This document shows positions 36,200-47,228 of a stretch of DNA of 64,000 bases, one piece after another; the stretch's first letter is position 1; every line of letters starts with the position of its first letter. This DNA comes from Casuarina equisetifolia (taxonomy: Eukaryota > Streptophyta > Magnoliopsida > Fagales > Casuarinaceae), in assembly GCA_028551475.1 (NCBI GenBank), contig CM052356.1, positions 30,779,884-30,843,883 of the forward strand, written 5' to 3'. The translations under genes were made by a program, and so were the position numbers. Below the pieces are notes generated by a model, which worked only from the letters and a program-made list of their open reading frames with translations, was not told the origin of the DNA and ran no database searches.

Positions 36200-39100
36200 C
36201 AACTGCAAGGAGTAGTGGGTAGGTCTTCCGAAAATGACAACTCTGTCCCTAACTCCGCGCCTGGGTCCCCCTTTCCTCTCCCAGCCTCCACGTGGTCACG
36301 ACGTGGACCGAATCTGCCTTCTAAGTGGGCTTCCTGTGACTTGGCGACCGCCGGGCCCCACCCGAAAAATAAAACCGAGGACCGACTCGCATGATTGGCC
36401 ACGACCCATCACGGTAGCACCACTAAAGCGGGAACGCCCTCCCATATTCCTCACCCGCGAGCACCGCGATCACCCCGCTACACGCCCCCGCAGACCGACA
36501 CCTCTCGTTCTGGGGCGTCAAATTACGAAACAGCCTTTTCACGGCGAGGTGGACAGTTGGGCGACTGAGCTTTCCCGAACCGATAATCAAAAAGGTCAAT
36601 GGCATTTTATTACTGCTAAACACTTGCTAATCAAGTTTAATTAGAGCACGTAAAGCCCGTTGGAATTCGAGGAAGCATCTTTTTTATTAATTAAAGCATT
36701 GGACGATGCTTTCTAGAAGTTTCTTGACTGCTACTGTCTAGCCGTTGCATCCTATGCCTTGCCTCTCGTTTGGTGCCGTTGGATCCAATCTTGTGTCGTG
36801 ATCTGGACTTGTACGTACCTTCCTTCTGATTAGTACTATGGAAAAGTACACATAATATGTGGAAAATAATGAAAAATAAACAAAATATCTTTGTCTAAAT
36901 GCAGATTTCTAAAAATATAATTTCTAAAATAAAAACGGTTATATAGCTAGACTTTTCTCATATTTATTTATTCTTTGGAGTATTATTTATTCTTCTGAAT
37001 TATTGACTACGTGGATGAGGCGGGACAAAATCCTTTACTTGCTATCGTTGTCTCTTAAACGAATGCATAGGAATCAAAATGGAATTTAATTTGTCCGAAT
37101 CTTCACCAACAACCACTTCTATAAAGGTTCTAAGTACTTTTTTAATTAGGTGGTTATAACAATTTAACTTAGTTGATTATGTAATTAGCTAGTTATTATA
37201 ATTTAAGATCATAATTGAATTATATATTTAGTTTGTTGTAGTAATTTTAAGTCAATAAATATTAAGTGATTAATTCTTTTTTTTATTACAACTCACACAC
37301 GACCTGTTAGATAAGCACGTTAAGGGTGCTTAGCACATTGAGTGATTAATTTGTTATCAAAATTTTGAGTCGATTAATTTATTACAATACTTTAGATAAA
37401 ATTGTATTTAAAAGAAGCAATTTTCCTTTAATCGGATTATTTCAATACTTGCTTACAAATTAATAAACACCTAAAATCGTATAAAGATTTTGACCTTAAG
37501 GATATTGTTGTCAGAAGGTTTTTCTCTAAAGAGCATCTTTAATACTATTTGACAATACAAAAGGTGAAAGAACTCCCATAAAAAGCCAATTTAACAAGAA
37601 GGAATATTATACCTTTATAAATTTTAAAATATCTCTTTAATTATCCTGTAAATCAATTATTAGTACTAATTCAAATGAAATACGAAAGTCACAACCTAAT
37701 AACAATTTTATAGCGCAATTATTCACAAAAGAATTGTAATTGAAAACCCTAAAACCCTTATTTGTATTCTTAAATTGATGATTTTATTTTATTTTATTTT
37801 CAGTCAATGAAGGGTCATGCATGATGGGTCTATTAAAGACAGAGGATACCATAAATTCTTCCAAAAATGTTCACGTCAAAACCGTCTGGCAATAGGACTG
37901 AAGAAGGAATGTTGGGACAGTCAACAGATAAGAGAAATTTGAGTTTTATGTGTTCTAAGAAGCAAAGCCTGTACTTGCGCAAACTGTGGCCACGGTGCGT
38001 GACGGAGACTCTTATGGCTGCAAGCCAAGGGCAGAGGGAGGTAGACCCTGGCACAGGGTTTTAAGACCCATCGGGCAACTTTTGTTAGGGTTCCTTGGAG
38101 ATCGTACCCAAGCCACCGGCAAGACAGAGGGGCTAGGCTCTGTCTTAGGGCAAGTAGGTCGGCAGGGACTCTTGTTTAGGCCCTATCTTTCTTTTGCTTT
38201 CACGACCGTCAACTCTGCGGAGGGTGGTGGAGTGTTGATCTTATCCGCCCCTTCCCTACATTCTCTTGTCACAAAGTCCCTTCCCATGTCACGGCCACCT
38301 GAGCATCCCCACCATGTGGTGGACGGGGCAACAGACAAGAACAAAATTTAAACAGTTGATTGATTTTGAAAGCACACTAAATTGTTAATATTCTTGTTTG
38401 ATCATGTGGATATTTGTTAGAAAAGGAAAGTTTATCCCAAGTTTAGAGAATTTTAACTGATTTTGAAGTTTAAAAAGGTCAATGCAACTACATGATTTTG
38501 ACACTAACATTTAATAATACTTTTGAGTGCATAGTTTAGGTGCTCGTGCAAGGCATGCCATCAAGGTTATATCTATCAATCAATCAGTGGAGAACCTTAG
38601 ATTTATACTATTTTAATTTTTTTAATAAAATATCTCCATATGTAAATTATATAACACATTACTATATTAAACAAACTCTCGTACCATAAAAAAAATTATT
38701 TTGGGTGTTCTTTATTTGTCAATTTGTTTCAAGTTTTGGAGGCACTTTATTGGACATGAAGTGTCATAAAATTCAAGTTTATAGAACATGAAAAAATTTT
38801 ACTTCAAAGAGGCTGCAAATTGGATGAACGATTGATGCTAGTCTACCATTTTCTCCAAAAAGTTGATTGATAATGCATGGAATCTCTTTTCCGGAACGAA
38901 TAATTAGACAACTTTGATTAAACTCAACGCAATGGGTGTCCCAATGCCAGAGAAGAAGACACAGAGATGTAATGATTATCTGGTGCCTCCACTGCTGCAT
39001 AGCCTTCAATGACACTGTTAACCCATCATCTCCATCAACCCCATCGCCACTTTTCCCTTTTCATTACATTGTTTGGTGGGTTTCTGTCATCATTCCGCCT

Positions 39101-39870
39101 TGGTCACTGTCGCCGTAGTCCCTATCTGTAAACCCAGTGAGGAAACCAGCTTTGAAATCCCCCCCATACAATGAACCGGAGTTTAAACAATTGCGCATAA
39201 TCTAATCTTTCTGTGAAGCCATCCGGCGTCACTAGCTGCACTACCACTTTTCTGCGGATCAAGATCGGCAGTCCATTGTGGCCACTATGGCCACGATGTC
39301 CAAATCTTGATGCCTCGAAAGCTACGAAGCATGTTTACCTTAATCTGGGAAGGCCACTAAGAATGTCATCCAGATATTTTGCTGGGGCTGTTGAATAAGG
39401 TGGTGGATGCTGAAAATAGTATGCATGTTGTCTAAGCATATGAACAACTTACCATATTCTTTATAAACTAGTTTTGAGTAATAAATAATTTTTAATATAT
39501 TATTAAAGTATCACTTATAAAGGTTGTAGTGAAGGCATTATTAAAGAATATTCAAGAGAACTCTTTCTTTTTGGCATTGCACTTGTCAAAGCAATGTGGG
39601 GGGTGAAAAATAAGGTGGACGATTCCACCAAGAAGAAGGCATTACAAGCACAAAGAATTTAATATAAAAGGCCTGAGTCAGAGGCTATTGTGAAATGCAG
39701 ATGTGACATCGTTATTCGTCACAGTACAAGCCAATGTCCCCAAAGCCCCTTTGGAAAGCCAGAAAAATTCTTCCCTCAAGTGCAATGCCCTGCTTTAAGC
39801 CCTTGAACCACCCTAAAAACCAAAGGCAGCCTGGCCTACTTTTATAGGTGTAAAAACAGTGACCATTTCT
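36200..39870. other. Gene-poor region downstream of the AGO1 promoter
   Basis: 36,230-36,560 is GC-rich and may be part of the AGO1 promoter. 36,840-37,860 is AT-rich; around 37,282-37,300 the string ACAACTCACACAC after a T-tract is the reverse complement of the 3' end seen in the SINE at 5273-5391, hinting at a second, decayed SINE. 37,980-38,350 is a GC-rich island (separate entry). 39,150-39,400 holds short open frames on both strands without a family. No supported gene. Confidence 0.4.
37980..38350 (+). other. GC-rich island with open frame, possible mobile-element fragment
   Basis: A 370-bp stretch much richer in G+C than its flanks, carrying a plus-strand open frame of 121 codons from 37986 (MATVRDGDSYGCKPRAEGG...). 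I recognise no domain. The abrupt composition change and GGCACAGGGTT/CAAGTAGGTCGGCAGGG-like strings suggest an LTR or transposon fragment rather than a gene. Confidence 0.3.
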
Positions 39871-40488
39871 TTACTCGCTAGGATTCCAAACTGCGGTCTT
39901 AATCACCAAAGAGATTCCTGAAAACCCGTCCCGGAATCGCCACAAGATCAGCATTTTGAGGTAATATACCAATACCCGTTTCTTGAAAAGGAAGCTTCCC
40001 GTGACCCATTTGCAGCTGAACTGATTCCAACTGGAGTTTCTCTTCCTAGAATGGAGATGAGTGGCATGTGCCAAAGGCCATCCACTGACCATGGAACTTC
40101 GTGGGTTCAATTTGGTTTTGTAGCTGTTATGTGCCTCTTCCACCATTGCAGCACATGATTTGCCATGTTTATTAATGTGCCGTCCTTTTTTAGTCTCTAA
40201 TTGGTGTACTGTTACACTATAATGGATTAACTTATAAGATAAGATGAGCGGGTGGGTGGTGACCACTGAATTACTTTCCAAGTGGGTTTTGTTCGCTGAG
40301 CCTGCTTTGTTTTGTCCATTTTTCAGTGTCCTTGCTGCAGTTAAAGGAAAAGTAGGCACCTCCTCTAAACAACTTTCCTTTTTCGTGAATGAGTATTGGT
40401 GAAATGGTTTGCATTGCTCGGGACTAAAGTTGAATACCAACAAGAGAAAGGATACAGAAAATGGTGTGACCTTATTGTAGAAGACCAA
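39871..40488 (-). CDS. Unclassified 205-codon open frame, doubtful gene
   Basis: An uninterrupted frame from ATG at 40488, starting MVFYNKVTPFSVSFLLLVFN, whose first 22 residues look like a signal peptide or membrane segment. No domain is recognised, and the rest is of ordinary composition with basic and Ser/Thr-rich parts. The length is unusual for chance in this base composition, but there is no conservation evidence, no clear promoter, and no intron or partner gene. Confidence 0.2.
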   Translation of the reverse strand: MVFYNKVTPFSVSFLLLVFNFSPEQCKPFHQYSFTKKESCLEEVPTFPLTAARTLKNGQNKAGSANKTHLESNSVVTTHPLILSYKLIHYSVTVHQLETKKGRHINKHGKSCAAMVEEAHNSYKTKLNPRSSMVSGWPLAHATHLHSRKRNSSWNQFSCKWVTGSFLFKKRVLVYYLKMLILWRFRDGFSGISLVIKTAVWNPSE

Positions 40489-43400
40489 AAGGAAAGGCTT
40501 ATTGTTAGGAAGACAAGATAGAGACTAAAGTAATTTTATTTTATTTGCTTAGGTTTTACACAGTGTATGTACCCTTAATAAATACATGTGTAAGGAGATT
40601 CAATTATATAGATAAATCAATTCAAAATAATAAAGAAAATTGAATATTTACACTACTATTTTATCTCCGTCACAACGCTTGTGATGAATTTTATATGGAC
40701 TTAATTTTATTTGAGAGTTGTTTTAATCAAAAACAGTGATGTCTTATTCTTGAATTAAATTTTAAGCATGGATAATTTTATAATATAATATTAAAGTCTA
40801 AATTAAAATATTACACTTTTTCATTTATTAATAAATATCTTTATAATTTTTTATTTTTTATTTTGTTTGCAAGTGGAAAAACTTGTTATGTATTATGTAA
40901 ATATCATTTAAAAAGATTCTATGTAATTAAATGGACTTTTAGACATAAATAAACTTTCTAAACATTTTCGAGAGAGGGGGCTGCTTTATGAGTTGGAGTG
41001 AAATAACAAAAAGAGATTTCAACCAATAAGATTTCTTGTCATTAGAGGCTGCCACATTGGATGTCACTTCCGTCCTGTTGAGTAAGAGGTATAGTTTAAT
41101 AGGAGATGGATTTGATAGGATATAAAAAATAATGGTGCATATTCACCAAACGCCAATCATTCACAATTAGAACAAACCCAACAAATCAATACCTCATCCG
41201 AAGATGGAACAAATTATTAAGTTCCACATGATTGAATTGTCTACCAATTCTCCACGAATGGGAGCCTCAATTCATTCTTTCACGGTCAGCATGCACAAGA
41301 AAAAGAGAGTATGAGATATTTTATCCATCTTCCAAAGGAAAAGGCCCATAAAAGACGATCCAAATCCTGTATTTTTTTTAAGTCCACTACGATTACACTT
41401 GTATGTTCATCAATAACTTCTATTACACAGAAAACACAGAGAGAGAAGCATCTTTTATTCTTACTGAAATAAACTTTGTTATTATCCCTGGAACAGTATG
41501 CACATTCTTTTTTCAACGAGGTTCAGACAACGGAATGGTTGAGATTGACATGGAACCTACCTTTCAGAATGAAGAAAGTTACCGGTAAAGACAGCAACAA
41601 GTAGGTTGATTTAACAAAGTTTCAAGATCATAAAAGTGTAGCACCAGCTGCAGAAAAAGAAGAGACAATCGCGTGTTATTGGTGAGAGGCCTCGATGTTC
41701 TCACGTACAAACAATACATACACATCCATGCCAATATCCAGCAGATTACTGACAAAAAAGGCTACTTGGTTTTCAATCAATCAATGTGTTATCGGATGGA
41801 AATTAGGCTCAGAAGTGCTAAAAAGTAAACGATGCTGGGCTTCTCTGGACTGTGGATAGCAAATACCAGATCTTCATTAAGATCAGATATTTGTATTTTT
41901 CCCAAATAACAAAAAGTCCCACCACAATCAATGTAGTTACAAGAGGATTAAATAGTTGATTTGATGCATGTGTCCATCAGTTTCGTATGTTGGTATATGC
42001 GTTGGAATCTAATAATTTATGTTTCACATTATCTATATGTTGGTTTACAGTACTTTTCATTCGTGAATGTAGTTTTTTTCTTTTATAAATAAGTTCTAGG
42101 GAAGATATGATCTTGTTAAAAGCTCAGCCGCATGTAATGGTATCATTTCATTAGTTTCTGTTGCCAGCCAGAAGACAAAAGAGTAAAGCTACAAATAACT
42201 AAAGTTCATCTTCCTGTTGAAAAAATTCGAGAGCTTGAACAACAGGATCTTGCACAATCAAGAAAACAAAAGGCTGAGCTAAGAAAGGAACTGTATAGCA
42301 TTTATAGCAGTTGGGGCATAAGAATTCAAGATGACATTCATCAGAGCCAATTCCAGAGGAATGTTGGTAGTTGTTTATGCCCTAGTGGAGGGCTGAGAAG
42401 TTTGGAATGCAACTTGTAGTGGAAAGGAACCCAAATGGGCAATCGAGTTGGGAGGGCCATGTTGGTCCTTCAAGGTCCCGAGGGGCCATGGACTAAAGCT
42501 GCAATGTCTTCCAGGATACGGCACTTCCAGTCTGAATGGGACACTTCTCAGGATCAGAACCATCAAATTGTTTATGCATGTTTTTCTTTTCTTGTTAAGG
42601 TCATGGAAGTACAGTTCCAAGGAAAGTAGAACACCAAAAACCATGAGATAGTGCTGAAGCCTTGGGGGAGGGGGTCACGAAACGCTGCTACGAGGCAAGA
42701 GAGCTTTTGGGTATGGAAAGCAACTTTACAGGAGAAAGTGGCTGCGAGGACTAATTTCCTTTGCACAGAGAGCCAGAAAAGCCCACACGAGTTACAACTC
42801 CTGATGGGACCTTTACAGAATTCTGACACAGAGAAAAGCGTTGTGAGGAAAGAAATGAAAAACTTCTTGTACATATATTTTTTAAAAAGGTCTAAATAAA
42901 AGAGAAGAAGATATTTTCTATAAAAGTTGGTTATCAATAGTGTAAAGAGTTTTTCATCTACTTCAAGCAGAGAAAAGCCCTTCTCACTGAATTGGGCTAA
43001 GACCAGCTTACTTTTGAGATCATTCACAATCCTAATCATCACTTGCAGATCAACCATCATGTCCAAGCTCTGAGCTTAGCTAAAGACTTAGAAATTTGGG
43101 TTTCAAGAGAGGATTGGACCTCCTTTGCCTTGGGTGGGGGAAGTTGGGTTAGGAAGACAAATTGACAACAGTAATGAATCTCATCAAGAAGGTGTTTAAG
43201 AGGGGAAAAATGACGTACTAATGGATGGAAAACAATTACTTCTCAAAAGAGAAAATTTACCGTGGGGAAAAACTGTCCATGAGTCTGGACAGAATGTTGC
43301 ACGAAATGCAATGATAGAAGCTGCTGCGGTGGCAAGTTATCACTAAGGATTGGGTCCTTCTAAGATAACTTTTCAGACGTTGACACGCTAAAGTTAATCT

Positions 43401-43974
43401 CAACGGTTCCTAAACCCTTGCAGAAGGGTTTTGAAAATTCGCTTGGAGCCTCTGGATTTGACAAAATCCAAGTTTTTGCCTCTTCCTGCCCGTGAACTAC
43501 AGAGTTTAGAGCTGTCCGAGAGCCCATCATTAGCTTTCTATGGCTATAAACTGTTGCTCATGACATGACAGGTCGATAACCACTGCTGCAATAAAATTAC
43601 CGTCAGTGTGTTCTGACTGGAATCGCAGTTCTGACAAACAAGACTTTTGAATTCTTTCTCCGGAGGTGTCATTCATTCAAATGCGTTGTTTTAAAAAAAG
43701 ATGATAACAATAAAAAAATTCAAGATATAATATTGTGGAAAAGTTGAATATTTCTAGTGACACTATTTACATAACTTATAATTAGTGTTGGAATGTTAAG
43801 TGTTAAATGTTATTTTTATGTAAAATCTTCTTTACACATTCTAAAAAATAACCAATAACACCCATAAGCTTTCTAACAAGTGTATATTGATGAAGATGGG
43901 GATGCTGGTATTTTCAAATAGTGGACCCGTTCATGTTTTCCTTGCTTTCCTGGTTTTTGTGACGACTTTAAAGC
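40489..43974. other. Gene-poor region with a possible orphan exon
   Basis: At about 42173-42417 on the plus strand, after an acceptor-like TTTCTGTTGCCAG, a frame reads PEDKRVKLQITKVHLPVEKI and continues with a coiled-coil-like, charged segment (IRELEQQDLAQSRKQKAELR, then KELYSIYSSWGIRIQDDIHQ) to a stop. The codon use looks coding, but I cannot name a family and see no neighbouring exons, so it may be a gene relic. The rest is AT-rich with nothing supported. Confidence 0.25.
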
Positions 43975-44188
43975 TGGTTCTCTCCTGCAGATAATCTGCA
44001 GAAATATTTGCTGCAGGCTTCGACACGGTGTCGGTGAAAGACTATCATATCGATGACAATAATGATGCTGATATCTGCACATGGTGAATCTGTGCATGTT
44101 CCCCTACCATCCCTGGTTCTCTCTTAGAGCATAATCTGCAGAAGTATTTTCTGCCGGCTTCCACACGGTGTCAGTGAGAGACTAACAT
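43975..44188 (+). repeat. Diverged two-copy repeat with palindromic core
   Basis: Copy A (43975-44047) and copy B (44114-44188) share GGTTCTCTC, ATAATCTGCAGAA, TATTT.CTGC.GGCTTC and ACACGGTGTC with GTGA.AGACTA, offset by about 138 bp. Copy A contains a near-palindrome, CTGCAGATAATCTGCAG. Origin unknown. Confidence 0.75.
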
Positions 44189-44791
44189 CAAAACCTCGCC
44201 TCTCATCAGATGGCTTGTTGCCATGATTGTTCTAACAGAACTGTGCAGAGGGAAGTACGCTGTTGTGAACATCAGTGTGAAAACGGTTCAGAACGAACTC
44301 TTTGAAAAGTTATCTACTCGTAGAATAAAGACTACTGTGTAGGAACGTACCCGTAATATACTAGCTTCTTAAGTATCACCTAGGTTTCATCTTCCAAACG
44401 GTATCTCTTCAAGGACAGGAGGGTGGGCATGTGCCATTAAAGAACATACCTTAGATTGATGTTGTGCAGTCACACGATACTAACTAGAAAATTGATAGAG
44501 AAGTTTGTGTGGAACATAAGCTTCAACCATAACTATTAACTCGTGGGTACCACATAAGCAGCATAAGATTGAAGAATGTTATTTCATTTGAGCAACCACA
44601 ACCAAATCCCATGATATTTCATGACATTTTATAAAAAGAAAACACTGTACTCAACAAAATCAGTACAATATGTTTATTCCCTCAAAGTTCAAACTAAGCT
44701 CATCTTAGATTCAGGAGCCAAATCATATGGGAACTCAAAATAATCAAACTGCTGAATGTGTCCATAGGCTCATGACAGAGACTATAAAGAT
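44189..44791. other. Intergenic DNA and COX5C 3' UTR
   Basis: Ordinary AT-rich sequence; the last 100-200 bases before 44791 are the likely COX5C 3' UTR. No other feature supported. Confidence 0.5.
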
Positions 44792-44986
44792 TTATTCTTC
44801 TTGAGCAATAACACTAATCTCACCCTTCTCCAACAAGTCATAAAACTGCCTCACTTTCCTCTGCTCATTCCAGTGATGCATTTTCCAGACGCCACCAGCA
44901 GCCAAACCAAGGACGATCCCAATGCATATCTCCTTCACAACACTTGGCCCTTTCAAGGTGGCATGGGCAACCCTAGAACCGGCCAT
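44792..44986 (-). CDS. COX5C: Cytochrome c oxidase subunit 5C (complex IV)
   Basis: A single coding exon of 64 residues, the usual size for plant COX5C. It begins MAGSRVAHATLKGPSVVKEI, has one membrane-spanning segment (ICIGIVLGLAAGGVWKM, about residues 21-37), and continues with HHWNEQRKVRQFYDLLEKGEISV, the family's conserved C-terminal part. The protein is a small nuclear-encoded subunit of cytochrome c oxidase in the mitochondrial inner membrane. The start is fixed by the conserved MAGSRVAH-type N-terminus and a splice acceptor 27 bases upstream. Like Arabidopsis COX5c genes, it appears to carry its only intron in the 5' leader. No defect seen. Confidence 0.95.
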   Translation of the reverse strand: MAGSRVAHATLKGPSVVKEICIGIVLGLAAGGVWKMHHWNEQRKVRQFYDLLEKGEISVIAQEE

Positions 44987-45013
44987 TGTTCTTCAGTACG
45001 AAGCTTAAAAAGT

Positions 45014-46291
45014 CTGCAAGTGGACAGATAAGTTTTTTATTATTCTCTCTTTTAGCAAACTAATCAAGAAAATAACTAAAGAGTACTTCTAATGCATTAG
45101 TAAATGCCAGATTACAACCGCTTGTACATGTCAATAATCTATTCATATTAGTTCAAACAACCAAAAAGCAACTTTGTTCTATGTGCATTACAGAGGGATA
45201 CATGTCTTAGAACAGCTTATCAGAAAACAACCACGAGCTGGTTATGGAAATTAAAAGGAAAAAAATCATATAAGCTAAGGCAAAAGCAGAGTGCTCACAT
45301 CTTTATGGCAAATCATTGTTTATCAAAGAAATATGAGTATAGGAATTACATCTCCAAAAGAAAACCAAAACCTTCATCTCAAGTTTTATTGCTAGACAAA
45401 TGGAGCCTATAGTTACATCATTCAATCATGCATCAGCAGCCAAGTTCTTTTTTCACCTAAAGCAATCCATAGAAACAACTAGAGAAACCCCACATAGATT
45501 AAAATTCCAAGATATTTTTTCCATGACAGAATTGTAAAAGCAAGCTAAGAGAAATGTTTCACCCTACTGAAGAACAAAGAATGAAATAAGGAAAAAAAAA
45601 TCAAATAAAAATTTCATATCCGTATTTCAACTAACAACCACAGCAAAGTCCCAGGTACGCCATAGTCACGTCGCACAACAAACAAAAAGAAAAACCCCCA
45701 CACGCCAACACCCGACTTCCATTCCCGTTCCCAGAAAACAGATACCCACTTTTGTGATCCGTAAAACAACAGTCTCGTTAAGCCAGAGAAAAATAAAAAC
45801 CGTCCACCCGTCAATTGTCCAAACAAACAAAAGCTCTGCCCATAAAATGAACGCGAGATGGGACGAAGGAACGATCTAGAACCGCTATTCTAATCTCAAC
45901 GAAGATGAAGAAAATACCTTAAAAATCCAACGATCGCATAACTTTCCTAACCTACCCATACCTCTAGCGACCAAGTATAAAAACGAATCAAAAAGCTTTC
46001 AGTTACTCTATCCCAATCTCATGTAATCAGATCTGAGGGCACAAAACTTATAATCCACGGTCTTCGATCTTAGATTTCTCGAACAAAAGCTAGATATAAC
46101 CAAGAAAAACGATCTATCAACGCACGAACATCAAATTTCAAACAAAATCCCAAAAAATTTCCATACAGTTGACCAATCAGAGCAAACCCTTTCGAAACCT
46201 AAACACTACTTCAGAGATTATCTACACACAAATGCAAACAAACAGATACAAAGATAGAAGATTCAGGGTCAGGAGAGAACGACGACAAGAC
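45014..46291 (-). other. COX5C leader intron
   Basis: Donor CTAAAG followed by GTCTTG at 46292/46291, acceptor CCACTTGCAG ending at 45014. The intron is 1,278 bp. The non-coding first exon probably reaches to about 46,420 and contains a (CTG)n run. In Arabidopsis, COX5c leader introns are known to raise expression, so this one may act the same way. Confidence 0.7.
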
Positions 46292-46355
46292 CTTTAGAGA
46301 ACGAAGAGAAGAGGAGACGCAAGCGACGGCGTAATCCGGTCAGAGCCTTATGCCC

Positions 46356-46378
46356 TCTGCTGCTGCTGCTGCTGCTGC
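46356..46378 (+). repeat. (CTG)n trinucleotide repeat in the COX5C leader or promoter
   Basis: Seven to eight CTG units in the presumed non-coding first exon of COX5C (CAG on the transcribed sense). Confidence 0.85.
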
Positions 46379-46756
46379 GGAACGAGTGAACGAAAAGAAG
46401 CGCTTCTCGGTCAATGTTAGTTTCTCCAATGCAGCCGAAACGCACGTTTCGGAAGAGGGGGACAAACAGTCCATGGGCCGAGGCCCATGGTTTGGGACTT
46501 AACGAAGATGGTCTATGGGTCCGTTTCCATTGTAAGCTGGCATTTAACAAATTGGATAAAACTCATTTTCTACTTCCATTTTTTTTTTGGGTTCAAAAAA
46601 AATTATTTTATATATTTCCTAGATTATGCGATGAAAATCTTGTCTCATTCTTTTTGCTTGGTTGTTGAGAAAGCACATCAGTTCATGATTTGAAGTACAC
46701 TTATTTGATATATGTCATGGTGTGAAAACATGTTGTCAACTATTAGGAAGTATATA

Positions 46757-47228
46757 TATTATGGGCATAGTGAGAGGCCTAACCCAACAAAAAGGATTGG
46801 TGGTATTTATCTCACATTAAATAAGCCCAACAAATGAGTGTTGCTGCTTATAAGAAATTTGGTCACCACATCTAATAAGCCCAATCTTTTTTGCTGGAAC
46901 CAAAGCTCGTGACAAGGGTATTAGAGCTACCTTACTTAAATTTTAGCAGCAGCACTAGGAGTCCAAAATGAGTAGGCAAGGGTCCCAAAGCTACAAAGGG
47001 GTAGTCGTGTTAAGTAGGACATGGTCACGTTATAGATGATGTGAATTTAGATAGAGGAGAGAATATTATAGGCATAGTGAAAGGCCCAATCTAATGAAGA
47101 GAATTGATGACATTTGTTTCATATTAGATATGAGTGATGAGATCTCCATGCTTATAAGAACCTTAGTCATATCTCATAAAAATATTGGTCTTTTGAGTTT
47201 GAACCAAAGCTTGTAACATAAAGGTCAT
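46757..47228 (+). repeat. Two diverged copies of an LTR-like repeat
   Basis: Copy A (about 46757-46925) and copy B (about 47063-47228) share ATTAT.GGCATAGTGA.AGGCC, CATTAGATA-like, GCTTATAAGAA and GAACCAAAGCT.GT.ACA blocks, about 306 bp apart in the same order. The layout recalls plant LTR ends ('accaaagctcgtgacaag' type). No protein-coding part remains between them. Confidence 0.6.
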
